The notes: generated from the letters alone by a model not told the origin. DNA of 64,000 nucleotides from Streptomyces misionensis (GCF_900104815.1 NZ_FNTD01000004.1:1-64000), one strand, 5' to 3'; shown: positions 43,306 through 52,854, numbered from the stretch's first letter. Program-made: numbers and translations.

Positions 43306-45279
43306 ATGCCCCGTCCACGCTTCGCCGTGCCCTCCCCCACGTGCCCGGCTCCACCCTCAGCGGGGCGCTCCCCCACGGGCCCGGTTCGCCTCGGTCCGGG
43401 TGCCAGGGCCGCGCTGGTCCCCGCCACCGTCGAGGTGGGCGCCGGCTTCTGGGGCACCCGGAGGGAGGTGAACTCCCACACCTCCATCCCGCTGGGCCCC
43501 GATCTGCTGGAGTCGGCGGGGAACTTGAACAATCTGCGGGTGGCGGCGGGCACCGCCAAGGGCGAGTTCCAGGGCGCGTACCCGTTCGTGGACTCGGACG
43601 TCTACAAGTGGCTGGAGGCCGCGGCCTGGCAACTCGCCCAGGGGACGCCCGGGGGTGACGGCTCACTCGCGGCGGACGTGGAGCGGATCGTCTCCCTCGT
43701 CGCGGACGCGCAGCAGCCCGACGGTTACCTGAACACGTGGTTCCAGCTGCTCAAAGGCGGCGAGCGGTACAGGGACCTGCGCTGGGGCCACGAGCTGTAC
43801 TGCGCCGGCCATCTGATCCAGGCCGCGGTGGCCCACCACCGGGCCACCGGACGCCGTCGGCTGCTCGATGTCGCCGTGAGGTTCGCCGACCACATCGACA
43901 GCGTCTTCGGCCCCGCGGACAGCGGGAAGCCCCTCGACGGCGTCGACGGTCACCCCGAGGTGGAGACCGCCCTGGTGGAGCTGTACCGGGAGACCGGTGA
44001 GCGCCGCTACCTGGAGCTGGCCGGCTACTTCGTCGACCGCTTCGGCCACGGCCTGCTCGGCGGCGAGGCGTACTGCCAGGACCGCGTCCCGCTGCGCGAG
44101 GCGACCGACGTGGAAGGGCACGCCGTACGTCAGCTGTACCTGCTGGCCGCCGCCACCGACCTGGCGACCGAGACCGGGGACGCGGAACTGCGCGCCGCCA
44201 CCGAACGGCTGTGGTCGGCGATGACCGCCACCAAGACGTACGTGACCGGCGGACTGGGCGCCCATCACGACGAGGAGGACTTCGGCGACCCGTTCGAGCT
44301 GCCCAACGAGCGCGCCTACTGCGAGACCTGCGCCGCCGTCGCCTCCGTCCAGTGGAGCTGGCGCATGGCCCTGCTCACCGGCGAGGCCCGCTACTCCGAC
44401 CTGGTCGAGCGCACCCTCTACAACGCGTTCCTCGCCGGCGTCTCACTGGACGGCGAGCGGTGGCTGTACGTCAACCCGCTCCAGGTCCGCGACGGGCACA
44501 CCGACACCGGCGGGGACCAGTCGGCCCGCCGCACCCGCTGGTTCCGCTGTGCCTGCTGTCCGCCGAACGTGATGCGCCTGCTGGCCTCCCTGGAGCACTA
44601 CCTCGCCAGCGAAGACGCGGACGGCCTCCAGATCCACCAGTACGTCACCGGCCGTTACACCGCCCACGGTGTCACCGTCCGCTGCGAGACCGACTACCCC
44701 TGGCAGGGCGTGATCGGGCTGACCGTGGAGGAGGCGCCCGCGGACCGGCCCCGCGTCCTCTCACTGCGCGTCCCGCAGTGGTGCGGCGAGTTCCGTGTCC
44801 GGTTCGGGGAGGCGGTGTACGACCAGAACGACGCGCCGGTCGACGACGGCTGGCTGCGGCTGGAGCGCGCCTGGGCTCCCGGCGACGTGGTCGTCCTCGA
44901 ACTGGGCCTGGAACCCCGGCTCACGGCCGCCGATCCGCGGGTGGACGCCGTACGCGGCTGCGTGGCGATCGAACGCGGGCCGCTCGTGTACTGCCTGGAG
45001 CAGGTCGACCAACCCGGCGGCGGCCTCGACGACATCGTCCTCGACACCACACGCGCACTCAAGGTGCGGCACCGTCCGGACCTGCTCGGCGGAGTCACCA
45101 CGGTCGTGGCCGCGGGGCGCCGTCGGCACGTCCCCGATGCCGGCTGGTGGCCGTACCGGAGCGCGCGGGCCGCCGACGGGCCGCGGGCAGCCGAGCCCCT
45201 CGAACTGACCGCGATCCCCTACTACGCGTGGGCGAACCGTCAGGACGGCGGCATGCGCGTCTGGCTCCCCACCTCCTGA
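43306..45279 (+). CDS. GH127 beta-L-arabinofuranosidase
   Basis: 657 residues. Aligning with Bifidobacterium HypBA1, the zinc/cysteine site is present: Glu340 and Cys342 in NERAYCETCAAVA and Cys417-Cys418 in FRCACCPPNVMRLL (Cys417 is the proposed nucleophile), with Glu324 in HHDEEDFGDP as acid/base. The N-terminus lacks a signal peptide (Pro-rich first 30 residues), so it works in the cytosol on imported beta-L-arabino-oligosaccharides, such as those from plant extensins. The next genes encode an ABC sugar importer. Confidence 0.92.
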   Translation: MPRPRFAVPSPTCPAPPSAGRSPTGPVRLGPGARAALVPATVEVGAGFWGTRREVNSHTSIPLGPDLLESAGNLNNLRVAAGTAKGEFQGAYPFVDSDVYKWLEAAAWQLAQGTPGGDGSLAADVERIVSLVADAQQPDGYLNTWFQLLKGGERYRDLRWGHELYCAGHLIQAAVAHHRATGRRRLLDVAVRFADHIDSVFGPADSGKPLDGVDGHPEVETALVELYRETGERRYLELAGYFVDRFGHGLLGGEAYCQDRVPLREATDVEGHAVRQLYLLAAATDLATETGDAELRAATERLWSAMTATKTYVTGGLGAHHDEEDFGDPFELPNERAYCETCAAVASVQWSWRMALLTGEARYSDLVERTLYNAFLAGVSLDGERWLYVNPLQVRDGHTDTGGDQSARRTRWFRCACCPPNVMRLLASLEHYLASEDADGLQIHQYVTGRYTAHGVTVRCETDYPWQGVIGLTVEEAPADRPRVLSLRVPQWCGEFRVRFGEAVYDQNDAPVDDGWLRLERAWAPGDVVVLELGLEPRLTAADPRVDAVRGCVAIERGPLVYCLEQVDQPGGGLDDIVLDTTRALKVRHRPDLLGGVTTVVAAGRRRHVPDAGWWPYRSARAADGPRAAEPLELTAIPYYAWANRQDGGMRVWLPTS

Positions 45280-45349
45280 ACCCGACGACGGTCCCCGGCT
45301 CCACCCCGCCCTGCTCCCCCGTCAGACACGCCGAGACAACGAGGTCACC

Positions 45350-46591
45350 GTGAGAAACAGCCGCCGTAGCCTGATCGCCGCCGTCGCCGCCCTCGGCGCA
45401 CTCACCTCCGTGGCCGCCTGCGGTGGTGGTGCCCACTCCTCCGCGTCCGGGGCCGGCGGGACGTACACCTTCTGGGACCCGTACCCGCAGTTCGACGCCT
45501 CCTCCGCCTGGGGCAAGCTCGTCGCCAAGTGCGGCGGCGACGCCGGGGTCGAGGTCAAGCGCACCGGCATGGACACCACGGACCTGGGCAACAAGGCGCT
45601 GCTCGCCGCCCAGCAGGGCAACGCCCCCGACGTCATGCTCGTCGACAATCCGGTCGTGTCCACGCTGGTGGAGGCGGGAATCCTCAACAAGACCAGCGAC
45701 CTCGGCCTGGACACGAAGCCGATCCAGAAGAACATCCTCGGCGCGGGAGAGATCGACGGCGCGTCCTACGGTGTGCCGATCGGCGCGAACACGCTGGCCC
45801 TCTACTACAACAAGAAGGTCCTGTCCGCCGCGCACGTCGACCCCGCCTCCGTCAAGGACTGGGCCTCGCTGACGGCAGCCCTGAAGAAGGTCACGGCGGC
45901 CGGGAAGAAGGGCATCACCTTCTCCGCGATCAACACCGAAGAGGGCAGCTTCCAGTTCCTGCCCTGGTTCTGGGGCGCCGGCGGCGACCTCACCGAGCTG
46001 AACTCGGACGCGGGCGTGGCCGCGCTGTCCCTGTGGAAGCAGTGGATCGGGTCCGGGTACGCGCCCAAGGACGTCCTCCAGAACACGCAGACCACCAGCT
46101 GGCAGCAGTTCGCCACCGGGGACTACGCCTTCGGCGAGAACGGCACCTGGCAGCTCGGCAACGCGGACAAGGCCGGTTTCGGCTACGGCGTCATCGGCAT
46201 CCCCGGCCGGAACGGCGGCTCGGCGCCCGTGCCGACCGGCGGTGAGTTCGTCACGGTCCCCGTGCAGAAGGACACCTCGCGCTACGGCGTCAGCACGAAG
46301 ATCGTCACCTGCCTGACCAACTCCGCCAACCTGCTGACCACGGACAACACCCTGATGTACGTCGCCCCCACCGCGGCGGTCCAGGCCGAGCAGGTCAAGT
46401 CGGACGCCAGGCTCGAGCCGTGGGTCAGGGCGGTGGCCGCGGCACGCGGTCGCACCAGTGGCGGTCTGGGCACCAAGTACCCGTCCATCTCGCAGCCGAT
46501 GTGGACCGCCGTCCAGGCCACGCTGTCCGGCGGCAAGAGCCCCAAGGCCGCTCTCGACGCGGCGCAGACGGCCGCCGGCAAGGGCAACTGA
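45350..46591 (+). CDS. Sugar ABC transporter, substrate-binding lipoprotein
   Basis: 413 residues from GTG. The lipobox TSVAACGGG places the lipidated Cys at residue 24. The body is a family-1 extracellular solute-binding protein (GTYTFWDPYPQFDASSAW, GVPIGANTLALYYNKKVL, FGENGTWQLGNADKAGFGYG). It should capture an oligosaccharide outside the membrane and pass it to the two permeases that follow. No ATPase gene is in the locus, so a shared MsiK-type ATPase is likely, as usual in Streptomyces. Confidence 0.92.
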   Translation: MRNSRRSLIAAVAALGALTSVAACGGGAHSSASGAGGTYTFWDPYPQFDASSAWGKLVAKCGGDAGVEVKRTGMDTTDLGNKALLAAQQGNAPDVMLVDNPVVSTLVEAGILNKTSDLGLDTKPIQKNILGAGEIDGASYGVPIGANTLALYYNKKVLSAAHVDPASVKDWASLTAALKKVTAAGKKGITFSAINTEEGSFQFLPWFWGAGGDLTELNSDAGVAALSLWKQWIGSGYAPKDVLQNTQTTSWQQFATGDYAFGENGTWQLGNADKAGFGYGVIGIPGRNGGSAPVPTGGEFVTVPVQKDTSRYGVSTKIVTCLTNSANLLTTDNTLMYVAPTAAVQAEQVKSDARLEPWVRAVAAARGRTSGGLGTKYPSISQPMWTAVQATLSGGKSPKAALDAAQTAAGKGN

Positions 46592-46704
46592 CGCTCGGTG
46601 CCCCGTGGCACGGCCCCGGGGCCCTTCCTCCGAGCCGCACGGCACCCGCAACCGCCCCGACGCCACCACGGCTCCGGGCAGGCCACCCGCATCCAGGAGT
46701 TCGC

Positions 46705-47688
46705 ATGACCACCGCCCGCGTCGACCACCGCTCACCGCGGTCACCGGTCAGGTTCGCGGTGACCGGCACCGATGACCGAACGGACGCCTCCGCGTTCCGG
46801 CGCCGGCAGCGCCGCAGGAGCCGGCTCACCGCGCTGGCCTTCCTCGCCCCGCTGGCCCTCTACCTCGCCGCCTTCTACGTCTATCCCCTCTACCGCAATC
46901 TCGATCTGAGCCTGCGTGACTACACGGTCCGCTCGTTCGTGGCGGGCGACGCGCCCTTCTCGGGGCTGGACAACTTCAGGCGCGTCCTCGACGACCCCAC
47001 GTTCGGTCCGGCGATGCGCCACACCATGATCTTCACCTTCGTGTCGATCGTGTTCCAGTACGTGGCCGGGCTCGCCCTCGCGGTCTTCTTCAACCGGCAC
47101 TTCCGGCTGGCAGGCACGCTCCGGGCCCTCTTCCTGGTCCCGTGGCTGCTCCCGCTGATCGTGTCGGCGTCGACCTGGTCGTGGATGCTCAACAGCGAGT
47201 CCGGCGTCGTGAACTACGCCCTCCATCTGGTGGGCGTCTCCCCGGTCGACTGGCTCGACTCCCCGGGCTGGGCGCTCACCTCAGTGATCATCGCCAACGT
47301 CTGGATCGGCATCCCGTTCAATCTGGTCATCCTCTACAGCGGCCTGCAGAACATCCCCGGCGAGCTGTACGAGGCGGCGGCCCTGGACGGGGCGAGCACC
47401 TGGCAGCAGTTCCGCTGCATCACCTTCCCGTTGCTGCGGCCGGTGTCGGCCATCACCCTGCTGCTCGGCCTCGTCTACACCCTCAAGGTGTTCGACCTGA
47501 TCTGGATCATGACCAAGGGCGGTCCGGGTGACGCCTCCTCCACCCTGGCGACCTGGTCCTACCAGCTCGGATTCGGCACTCTGCTGCCGAAGTTCGGCCT
47601 CGGGGCCGCCGTCGGAAACATGCTCATCCTCATCGCCCTCGTCTTCGGGCTGCTGTACATCCGTGTCCAGAAGAGGCAGGAATCGTGA
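46705..47688 (+). CDS. Sugar ABC transporter permease (MalF-like)
   Basis: 327 residues, ATG after CCAGGAG. A 45-residue cytosolic N-terminus precedes six membrane helices (TALAFLAPLALYLAAFYVYP and others). The EAA loop that contacts the ATPase is LYEAAALDGASTWQQFRCIT. Its stop overlaps the start of the second permease (GTGA). It forms the importer with the lipoprotein at 45350. Confidence 0.92.
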   Translation: MTTARVDHRSPRSPVRFAVTGTDDRTDASAFRRRQRRRSRLTALAFLAPLALYLAAFYVYPLYRNLDLSLRDYTVRSFVAGDAPFSGLDNFRRVLDDPTFGPAMRHTMIFTFVSIVFQYVAGLALAVFFNRHFRLAGTLRALFLVPWLLPLIVSASTWSWMLNSESGVVNYALHLVGVSPVDWLDSPGWALTSVIIANVWIGIPFNLVILYSGLQNIPGELYEAAALDGASTWQQFRCITFPLLRPVSAITLLLGLVYTLKVFDLIWIMTKGGPGDASSTLATWSYQLGFGTLLPKFGLGAAVGNMLILIALVFGLLYIRVQKRQES

Positions 47689-48506
47689 ACGCACGAACCA
47701 GGTCGGCCCGTTACACCGTCACAGGGCTCGCTCTCACCGCCCTGATGCTGTTCCCGGTGTACTGGATGCTCAACGTGTCCCTCACCCCGCAGCAGGACAT
47801 GCGCAAGAGCCCGCCCGACCTGCTGCCCCTGCACCCCACGTTCGAGGGCTACCGAGCCGTGCTGAACGACCAGCTGCCCTATCTCGGCACCAGCCTGCTC
47901 ATCGGCCTGGGCACGGTCGTCCTCACCCTGCTCCTCGCCGCCCCGGCCGGCTTCGCACTGGCGCGGCTCAGGCCCTACGGTGGGGGGCTCCTCGGCCTCG
48001 TCCTGCTGATCGCCCAGATGATCCCCGGCATCGTCATGGCGATGGGCTTCTACGGCATCTTCCTCGATTTCGGGCTGCTGAACTCCTGGTGGGGTCTGAT
48101 CATCGCCGACTCGACCATCGCCGTGCCCTTCGGCGTCATGATCTTCACAGCCTTCATGTCCGGGATTCCCGGCGAACTCATCGCCGCGGCCCGCATCGAC
48201 GGTGCCGGAACCCTGCGCACCTTCCTGTCCGTCGTTCTGCCGGTGAGCCGCAACGCGATCGTCACGGTCTCGCTCTTCGGCTTCCTGTGGGCCTGGTCCG
48301 ACTTCGTCTTCGCCAACACGCTCGACAGCGGCGGCGACTGGCGTCCGATCACCCTCGGCATCTACCACTACATCGGCAACAACAACCAGGAGTGGAACGC
48401 GATCATGGCGACGGCCGTCGTCGCCTCTCTGCCCGCGGCGATCCTCCTCGTCCTCGCCCAGCGCTACGTGGCCGCCGGGGTCACCGCGGGCGCCGTCAAG
48501 GACTGA
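47685..48506 (+). CDS. Sugar ABC transporter permease (MalG-like)
   Basis: 273 residues from a GTG that overlaps the preceding stop. Six membrane helices and the EAA-like loop LIAAARIDGAGTLRTFLSVV are present. The N-terminal LMLFPVYWMLNVSLTPQQDM is typical of the MalG type. It is the second permease of the arabinoside importer. A hairpin lies just downstream, before the last gene of the locus. Confidence 0.92.
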   Translation: MNARTRSARYTVTGLALTALMLFPVYWMLNVSLTPQQDMRKSPPDLLPLHPTFEGYRAVLNDQLPYLGTSLLIGLGTVVLTLLLAAPAGFALARLRPYGGGLLGLVLLIAQMIPGIVMAMGFYGIFLDFGLLNSWWGLIIADSTIAVPFGVMIFTAFMSGIPGELIAAARIDGAGTLRTFLSVVLPVSRNAIVTVSLFGFLWAWSDFVFANTLDSGGDWRPITLGIYHYIGNNNQEWNAIMATAVVASLPAAILLVLAQRYVAAGVTAGAVKD

Positions 48507-48526
48507 TCCCACGACGCCCGCCGCCC

Positions 48527-48552
48527 GCGGCCCACCGGCCGGGTGGGGCCGC
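48527..48552 (+). terminator. GC-rich hairpin between permease and glycosidase genes
   Basis: GCGGCCCACC pairs with GGTGGGGCCGC with one bulged base and a 5-nt loop, 21 bp after the permease stop. It may partly terminate transcription or set the level of the downstream glycosidase. Confidence 0.4.
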
Positions 48553-48687
48553 GCTCAGCCCCGAATCCTCCAGAGCCGTCACCGGACCGAGGGCCCACGT
48601 CCCAGGTGACCAGCCGGTCCCCGAGCCGTCGCGTCCCCCGCCGCACCGCGCCACCGGCACGTTCCTTCCACCCCAGGAGAGCCGCTG

Positions 48688-50430
48688 ATGTCAGACCTGA
48701 GTCCTCGTCACCGCCGCAGAGGAAAGCTCGGCCGCATGTTCGCCGCCGCCCTCGCCACCGCGCTGGCCGCCACCACCGTCGTCCTGTCGGGCACGTCCGC
48801 CCAAGCCGCCGCCTCCTCCACCACCCTGGTCGTCGACGCCGGCCAGGTCCTGCGCCCGGTCACCCACGTGGCGACGGGCAGTTTGTACGGCCTGGCGAAC
48901 GCCACGACGCCGGCTGACAACCTGGTGCAGGCGATCAAGCCGAACACCTTCGTACAGAAACCGCAGGGCGGTCGTCAGCAGCCGACCGGCGACATCCTGA
49001 CGGTGGCGCCGAAGGCGGCCAGAGCCGGGGCGAAGGTGGTCAACCGGCTGTCGGACTACTACGCGGGCTGGCCGTACCAGTTCAGCTGGAGCGACTGGCT
49101 GGGCGTGGTCGACGACCAGATCGCGAAGACCAAGGCGTCGGGCATCACCAACCTGGCCGCGTACGCGCCCTGGAACGAGTCCGACAACACCTGGCTGTCC
49201 GCGAACGGCACGTTCGAGGACTTCTGGACCAGGACCTACCGCGAGATCAGGTCCAAGGACGCCACGACGCCGATCCAGGGCCCGAGCTTCTCGGACAACA
49301 TCGGCGACATGGACAACTTCTTGAGGAACGCGGTCGCCACCAACACGGTGCCGGACATCATCGCCTGGCACGAGCTGTCCAGTTCGTCGAAGATCGCGGG
49401 TGACGTGGCGACGGTGACCGCTCTGGAGAAGAAGTACGGCATCAGTCCGCGGCCGATCGCGATCGAGGAGTACGCCGCCCCCTCCGAAGTGGGTGTTCCC
49501 GGTGCCCTGGTCGGCTACATCGCCAAGTTCGAGCGTCTGGGCGTCCACGACGCCGAACTCGCCTTCTGGAACCAGTCCGGGGCGCTGGGTGACCTGCTCA
49601 CCGGCCAGGGCGGCAGCCCCAACGGCGCCTACTGGCTGTACAAGTGGTACGCCGACATGAGCGGCAGCATGCTCGTCACCACCCCGCCCGCCCAGACCGG
49701 CATCGACGGAGCCGCTTCCCGCAGCAGTGCGGGCAACGAGGTCGACGTCGTCTTCGGCGGCAGTTCCGGCGACTCGGCCGTGACCGTCAACGGGTTGGGC
49801 TCACTGCCGGCCTTCGGGGCGACCGTCCACGTCAAGGTCGAGTACACACCTTCCCCGGGACGCACGGTGGCCGTGTCCGGGCCGACCACCCTCTCCGAGT
49901 CCGACTACGCCGTGAGCAACGGCTCCATCACGGTTCCGGTATCCGCGAACAGCACCTACGGCTACCACATCGTGATCACGCCCGGGAGCGGCAGCGGCTC
50001 CACCCTGGACGGCAGTTACCAGATCACCAACAAGAACAGCGGCCTGGCGCTCGACACCCAGAACGGGGCCACCAGTCAGGGCACTCCGGTCGACCAGGCC
50101 GCTTCGGGCGGTTCGGCCACCCAGACCTGGACGCTGGTGTCGACGGGTTCGGGCCTGTACAAGATCCGCAACCAGGCCAGTGGCCTGCTGCTGGGGATCA
50201 CCAACGAGAGCACCTCGGCCGGCGGCACCGCGCTGATCTGGGGTGACAACGGCACCCCGGACCATCTGTGGCGGGTGATGTCCGACGGCACCGGCTACTA
50301 CAAGATCGTCAACTACAACAGCAACCTGCTCCTGGGCGTCCAGAACATGAGCACCGCCAGCGGCGCCCAAGTCCTCCAATGGAACGACAACGGCACCGCC
50401 GACCACCTGTGGAAGCTCAACCCGCGCTGA
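48688..50430 (+). CDS. Secreted clan GH-A glycosidase with ricin-type lectin domain
   Basis: 580 residues. A signal peptide ends near Ala36 (SGTSAQAAA). Residues 45-330 look like a (beta/alpha)8 GH39/GH-A enzyme: Glu164 in LAAYAPWNESDNTWLS is the likely acid/base (Asn-Glu pair) and Glu260/Glu261 in IAIEEYAAPSEV the likely nucleophile. A beta-sandwich region follows (about 335-430), then a ricin-type domain (about 437-580) with GSYQITNKNSGLALDTQ, GLYKIRNQASGLLLG and GYYKIVNYNSNLLLG repeats. It is the extracellular enzyme of the locus, so it may cut arabinose-rich polymers to feed the importer. Exact family and specificity are uncertain. Confidence 0.8.
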   Translation: MSDLSPRHRRRGKLGRMFAAALATALAATTVVLSGTSAQAAASSTTLVVDAGQVLRPVTHVATGSLYGLANATTPADNLVQAIKPNTFVQKPQGGRQQPTGDILTVAPKAARAGAKVVNRLSDYYAGWPYQFSWSDWLGVVDDQIAKTKASGITNLAAYAPWNESDNTWLSANGTFEDFWTRTYREIRSKDATTPIQGPSFSDNIGDMDNFLRNAVATNTVPDIIAWHELSSSSKIAGDVATVTALEKKYGISPRPIAIEEYAAPSEVGVPGALVGYIAKFERLGVHDAELAFWNQSGALGDLLTGQGGSPNGAYWLYKWYADMSGSMLVTTPPAQTGIDGAASRSSAGNEVDVVFGGSSGDSAVTVNGLGSLPAFGATVHVKVEYTPSPGRTVAVSGPTTLSESDYAVSNGSITVPVSANSTYGYHIVITPGSGSGSTLDGSYQITNKNSGLALDTQNGATSQGTPVDQAASGGSATQTWTLVSTGSGLYKIRNQASGLLLGITNESTSAGGTALIWGDNGTPDHLWRVMSDGTGYYKIVNYNSNLLLGVQNMSTASGAQVLQWNDNGTADHLWKLNPR

Positions 50431-50509
50431 CCCCCGGTCGCACCTGACACCGTCCCCGGTCGGGGCACCTTGGAGAAGGAGGTCTTAGCCAGGCTCCGGG
50501 CTCGTGGTC

Positions 50510-50544
50510 AAGAGCCGGTTCGCGTCACGCGACCGGCTCTTTTC
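50510..50544 (+). terminator. Rho-independent-like terminator of the arabinoside locus
   Basis: AAGAGCCGGTTCGCG (50510-50524) pairs with GCGACCGGCTCTTTT (50529-50543) around TCAC, with one bulged T, and ends in a T run. It lies 80 bp after the glycosidase stop. Confidence 0.8.
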
Positions 50545-50672
50545 ACGCTCTCTTGGGCGGGTGACGGGCGGTTGACCCTGCAAAGCACTCCGCAGGGTTA
50601 AGGTGTTTCTTGACCATTAATTGACCAATACTTGGTACGTTCAGTGAGTGCGAAGTGACTGAAGGGGGGCGC

Positions 50673-51068
50673 ATGTTCCCAGGTACGACGGTGCGCGCCG
50701 TGCTCACCCTCCTCACCGCGGCCCTGCTCGCGCTCCAGCTCTTCGCACCGACGGCAGGCTTCGCACCCGCGCACACGCTGCGCCATGCAGAGGCCAGAGC
50801 CGAGCCCGGGACCACCTCCCCCGCCCCGCCAGTGCGGGACGGTGAGGGCTCGCTGCGCGTCCCGGGGTGCGCGGGTGACCCCGTAGGCGTCCCGCTCCTG
50901 CGCGAGCGGCAGCGCCGCTCGTTCGCCGGCGGCCCGCGACAGCACCCCCTCACAGCCGTCCGGATCGCCGACGGCAACGCACCGGCGGCCCCTGGCGCCG
51001 TGCTCCCGAGCGCCCCCGTCACCGGCAGAGCCCACGCTCCGGCAGTGCTCCAGGTCTGCCGTTGCTGA
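50673..51068 (+). CDS. Small exported protein upstream of carbonic anhydrase/SulP
   Basis: 131 residues from the ATG at 50673, which follows GAAGGGGGG. A signal-like N-terminus (VRAVLTLLTAALLALQLFAP) is followed by a low-complexity Ala/Pro/Arg-rich region ending in CRC. No domain is recognised. Similar small exported proteins are found before carbonic anhydrase-SulP pairs in Streptomyces, in my recollection; any link to function is inference. Confidence 0.6.
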   Translation: MFPGTTVRAVLTLLTAALLALQLFAPTAGFAPAHTLRHAEARAEPGTTSPAPPVRDGEGSLRVPGCAGDPVGVPLLRERQRRSFAGGPRQHPLTAVRIADGNAPAAPGAVLPSAPVTGRAHAPAVLQVCRC

Positions 51069-51145
51069 GGGGCTCGCGCTCCCCCACACGTACGCCGTTC
51101 ACGTCCGACGCGCCCGTCGAGGCGCGCCAGGAGGAACCCACACCC

Positions 51146-51382
51146 ATGCAGACCCTCATCGACAACGCCCGCGACTTCGGACGGCGCCCCGAGGAGTTCG
51201 CCCGGCTCGCCGCCGGTCAGTCCCCCGAAGTCCTGTTCATCACCTGCTCCGACTCCCGGGGGCGCGCCCCGGCGCGGGGCCGGCTCACGCTGCACGGCTG
51301 GTACTACGAGGTGCACACCGGCGCCGTTCGGACGCACCGCCCGCTGACAGACACCTTCGAGTCACTGCGAGCACGCCGATGA
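51146..51382 (+). CDS. Internally deleted beta-carbonic anhydrase
   Basis: 78 residues, against about 200 for the family. It starts normally (MQTLIDNARDFGRRPEEFAR, then EVLFITCSDSR with zinc ligand Cys34, Asp36 and Arg38) and ends normally (RLTLHGWYYEVHTGAVRTHR), but the middle, including the HxxC zinc pair, is missing. The reading frame is kept across the join, at about codon 39-46. AGGAGG precedes the ATG, and the stop overlaps the SulP start (ATGA), so it is still translated and coupled. It cannot bind zinc as a carbonic anhydrase does; it may survive only to load ribosomes onto the transporter gene. Confidence 0.85.
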   Translation: MQTLIDNARDFGRRPEEFARLAAGQSPEVLFITCSDSRGRAPARGRLTLHGWYYEVHTGAVRTHRPLTDTFESLRARR

Positions 51383-52854
51383 CCCGTCAGAACATCACAG
51401 ACCGTTTCCCGCATGTGCGGCAGGACTTCGCCGCCTCTCTCGTCGTCTTCCTGGTCGCCCTGCCGCTGTGCGTGGGCGTGGCCGTCGCCTCCGGGGTCCC
51501 GGCCGAACTCGGTCTGGTCACCGGCGTCGTGGGCGGTCTCGTCACCGGCCTGATGCGTGGCAGCAGCCTCCAGGTCTCGGGCCCGGCGGCCGGCATGTCC
51601 GTCCTCGTCTACGAGGCGGTCAAGGAGTTCGGACTGCCCGTGCTCGGCTTGATCGTGCTCGCCGCCGGCCTGGCCCAAGTGGGTATGGGCCTGCTCAGGC
51701 TGGGCCGCTACTTCCGCGCGATCTCCGTCTCCGTCGTCGAGGGCATGCTGGCCGGGATCGGACTGGTGCTGATCGCCGGTCAGCTCTATCCGGCGCTGGC
51801 CGCCAAGGCCCCCGACTCCGGTCTCGGCAAGATCGCCGGGCTGCCCGGGGCGTTCTGGGACGCCCTCGGCGACACCAGGGCGCTGGTCTCGCTCGCGTTG
51901 TGCGCGGGCACGATCGCGGTGCTGTTGCTGTGGAAGCACGTTCCGGCCAAGGTGCGGACGGTGCCCGGGCCGGTGGCCGCGGTCGGCCTCGCCACGGTGG
52001 CCGCGTTCGTGCTCGGTCTGCCCGTGGCCACGGTGGAGGTGCGGGGCCTGCTGGGTTCGGTCCAGCCGCCGCCGCTCGACACGTTCGGCGAGCTGGCGGA
52101 CGCCGGGGTGCTCGGCACGGTCGTCGCGTTCACGCTGATCGCCTCGGCCGAGTCGCTGTTCAGCGCGGCCGCCGTGGACCGGCTGCATTCGGGACCACGC
52201 ACGCGGTACGATCAGGAGCTGCTCGCTCAGGGGGTCGGCAACACCGTGTGCGGACTGTTGGGCGCACTGCCGATGACCGCGGTGATCGTGCGCAGCGCGG
52301 CCAACGTCCAGGCCGGCGCCCGCACGAAGGCTTCGCGTGTGCTGCACGGGGTGTGGCTGCTGCTGTTCGCGGCGCTGCTGCCCGGCGTACTCGCCCACCT
52401 GCCGATCCCGGCGCTCGCGGGCGTCCTGATCCATTCGGGTGCCAAGCTCGTCCCGGTCCGGCCGCTGGCCGTGCTGTGGCGCGAGCACCGGGGCGAGGCG
52501 CTCGTCCTCTCCGTGACGGCCGTCTCCATCGTCGCGGTCAGCATGTTCGAGGGTGTGCTGATCGGCCTCGCCCTGTCCGTGGTCAAGGCGGCCTGGGAGG
52601 CATCGTGCGTCGAGCTGAAGGTCGTCGACAACGGCGCGGGTCCGGTGGACGCACGGCTTTCGGGCAACGCGACCTTCCTGCGGCTGCCGAAGCTGCTGGA
52701 CAGCCTGGAGTCGCTGCCTCAGGACCGCCCGGTCCGCCTGGACCTGTCCGGCCTCCACCACCTCGACCACGCCTGCCGTACGTCCCTGGAGAACTGGGCG
52801 GAGCGGCACAGCGCGGTGGGGACGGAGCCGGTGCGGATGACGAAGGCCGCGTGA
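51379..52854 (+). CDS. SulP-family anion (bicarbonate/sulfate) transporter
   Basis: 491 residues. The first helices (DFAASLVVFLVALPLCVGVA, GLMRGSSLQVSGPAAGMSVL) carry the SulP signature; about 11 further membrane segments follow. The last 90 residues are a degenerate STAS-like domain (GNATFLRLPKLLDSLESLPQ, VRLDLSGLHHLDHACRTSL). SulP proteins next to carbonic anhydrase are usually bicarbonate transporters. It is translationally coupled to the deleted anhydrase. Confidence 0.92.
   Translation: MTRQNITDRFPHVRQDFAASLVVFLVALPLCVGVAVASGVPAELGLVTGVVGGLVTGLMRGSSLQVSGPAAGMSVLVYEAVKEFGLPVLGLIVLAAGLAQVGMGLLRLGRYFRAISVSVVEGMLAGIGLVLIAGQLYPALAAKAPDSGLGKIAGLPGAFWDALGDTRALVSLALCAGTIAVLLLWKHVPAKVRTVPGPVAAVGLATVAAFVLGLPVATVEVRGLLGSVQPPPLDTFGELADAGVLGTVVAFTLIASAESLFSAAAVDRLHSGPRTRYDQELLAQGVGNTVCGLLGALPMTAVIVRSAANVQAGARTKASRVLHGVWLLLFAALLPGVLAHLPIPALAGVLIHSGAKLVPVRPLAVLWREHRGEALVLSVTAVSIVAVSMFEGVLIGLALSVVKAAWEASCVELKVVDNGAGPVDARLSGNATFLRLPKLLDSLESLPQDRPVRLDLSGLHHLDHACRTSLENWAERHSAVGTEPVRMTKAA

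Noticed and set aside
45095..46744. A 549-codon minus-strand frame opposite the sugar-binding lipoprotein gene
   Set aside because: The plus-strand protein has a lipobox, a known fold and operon context; the minus frame has none.
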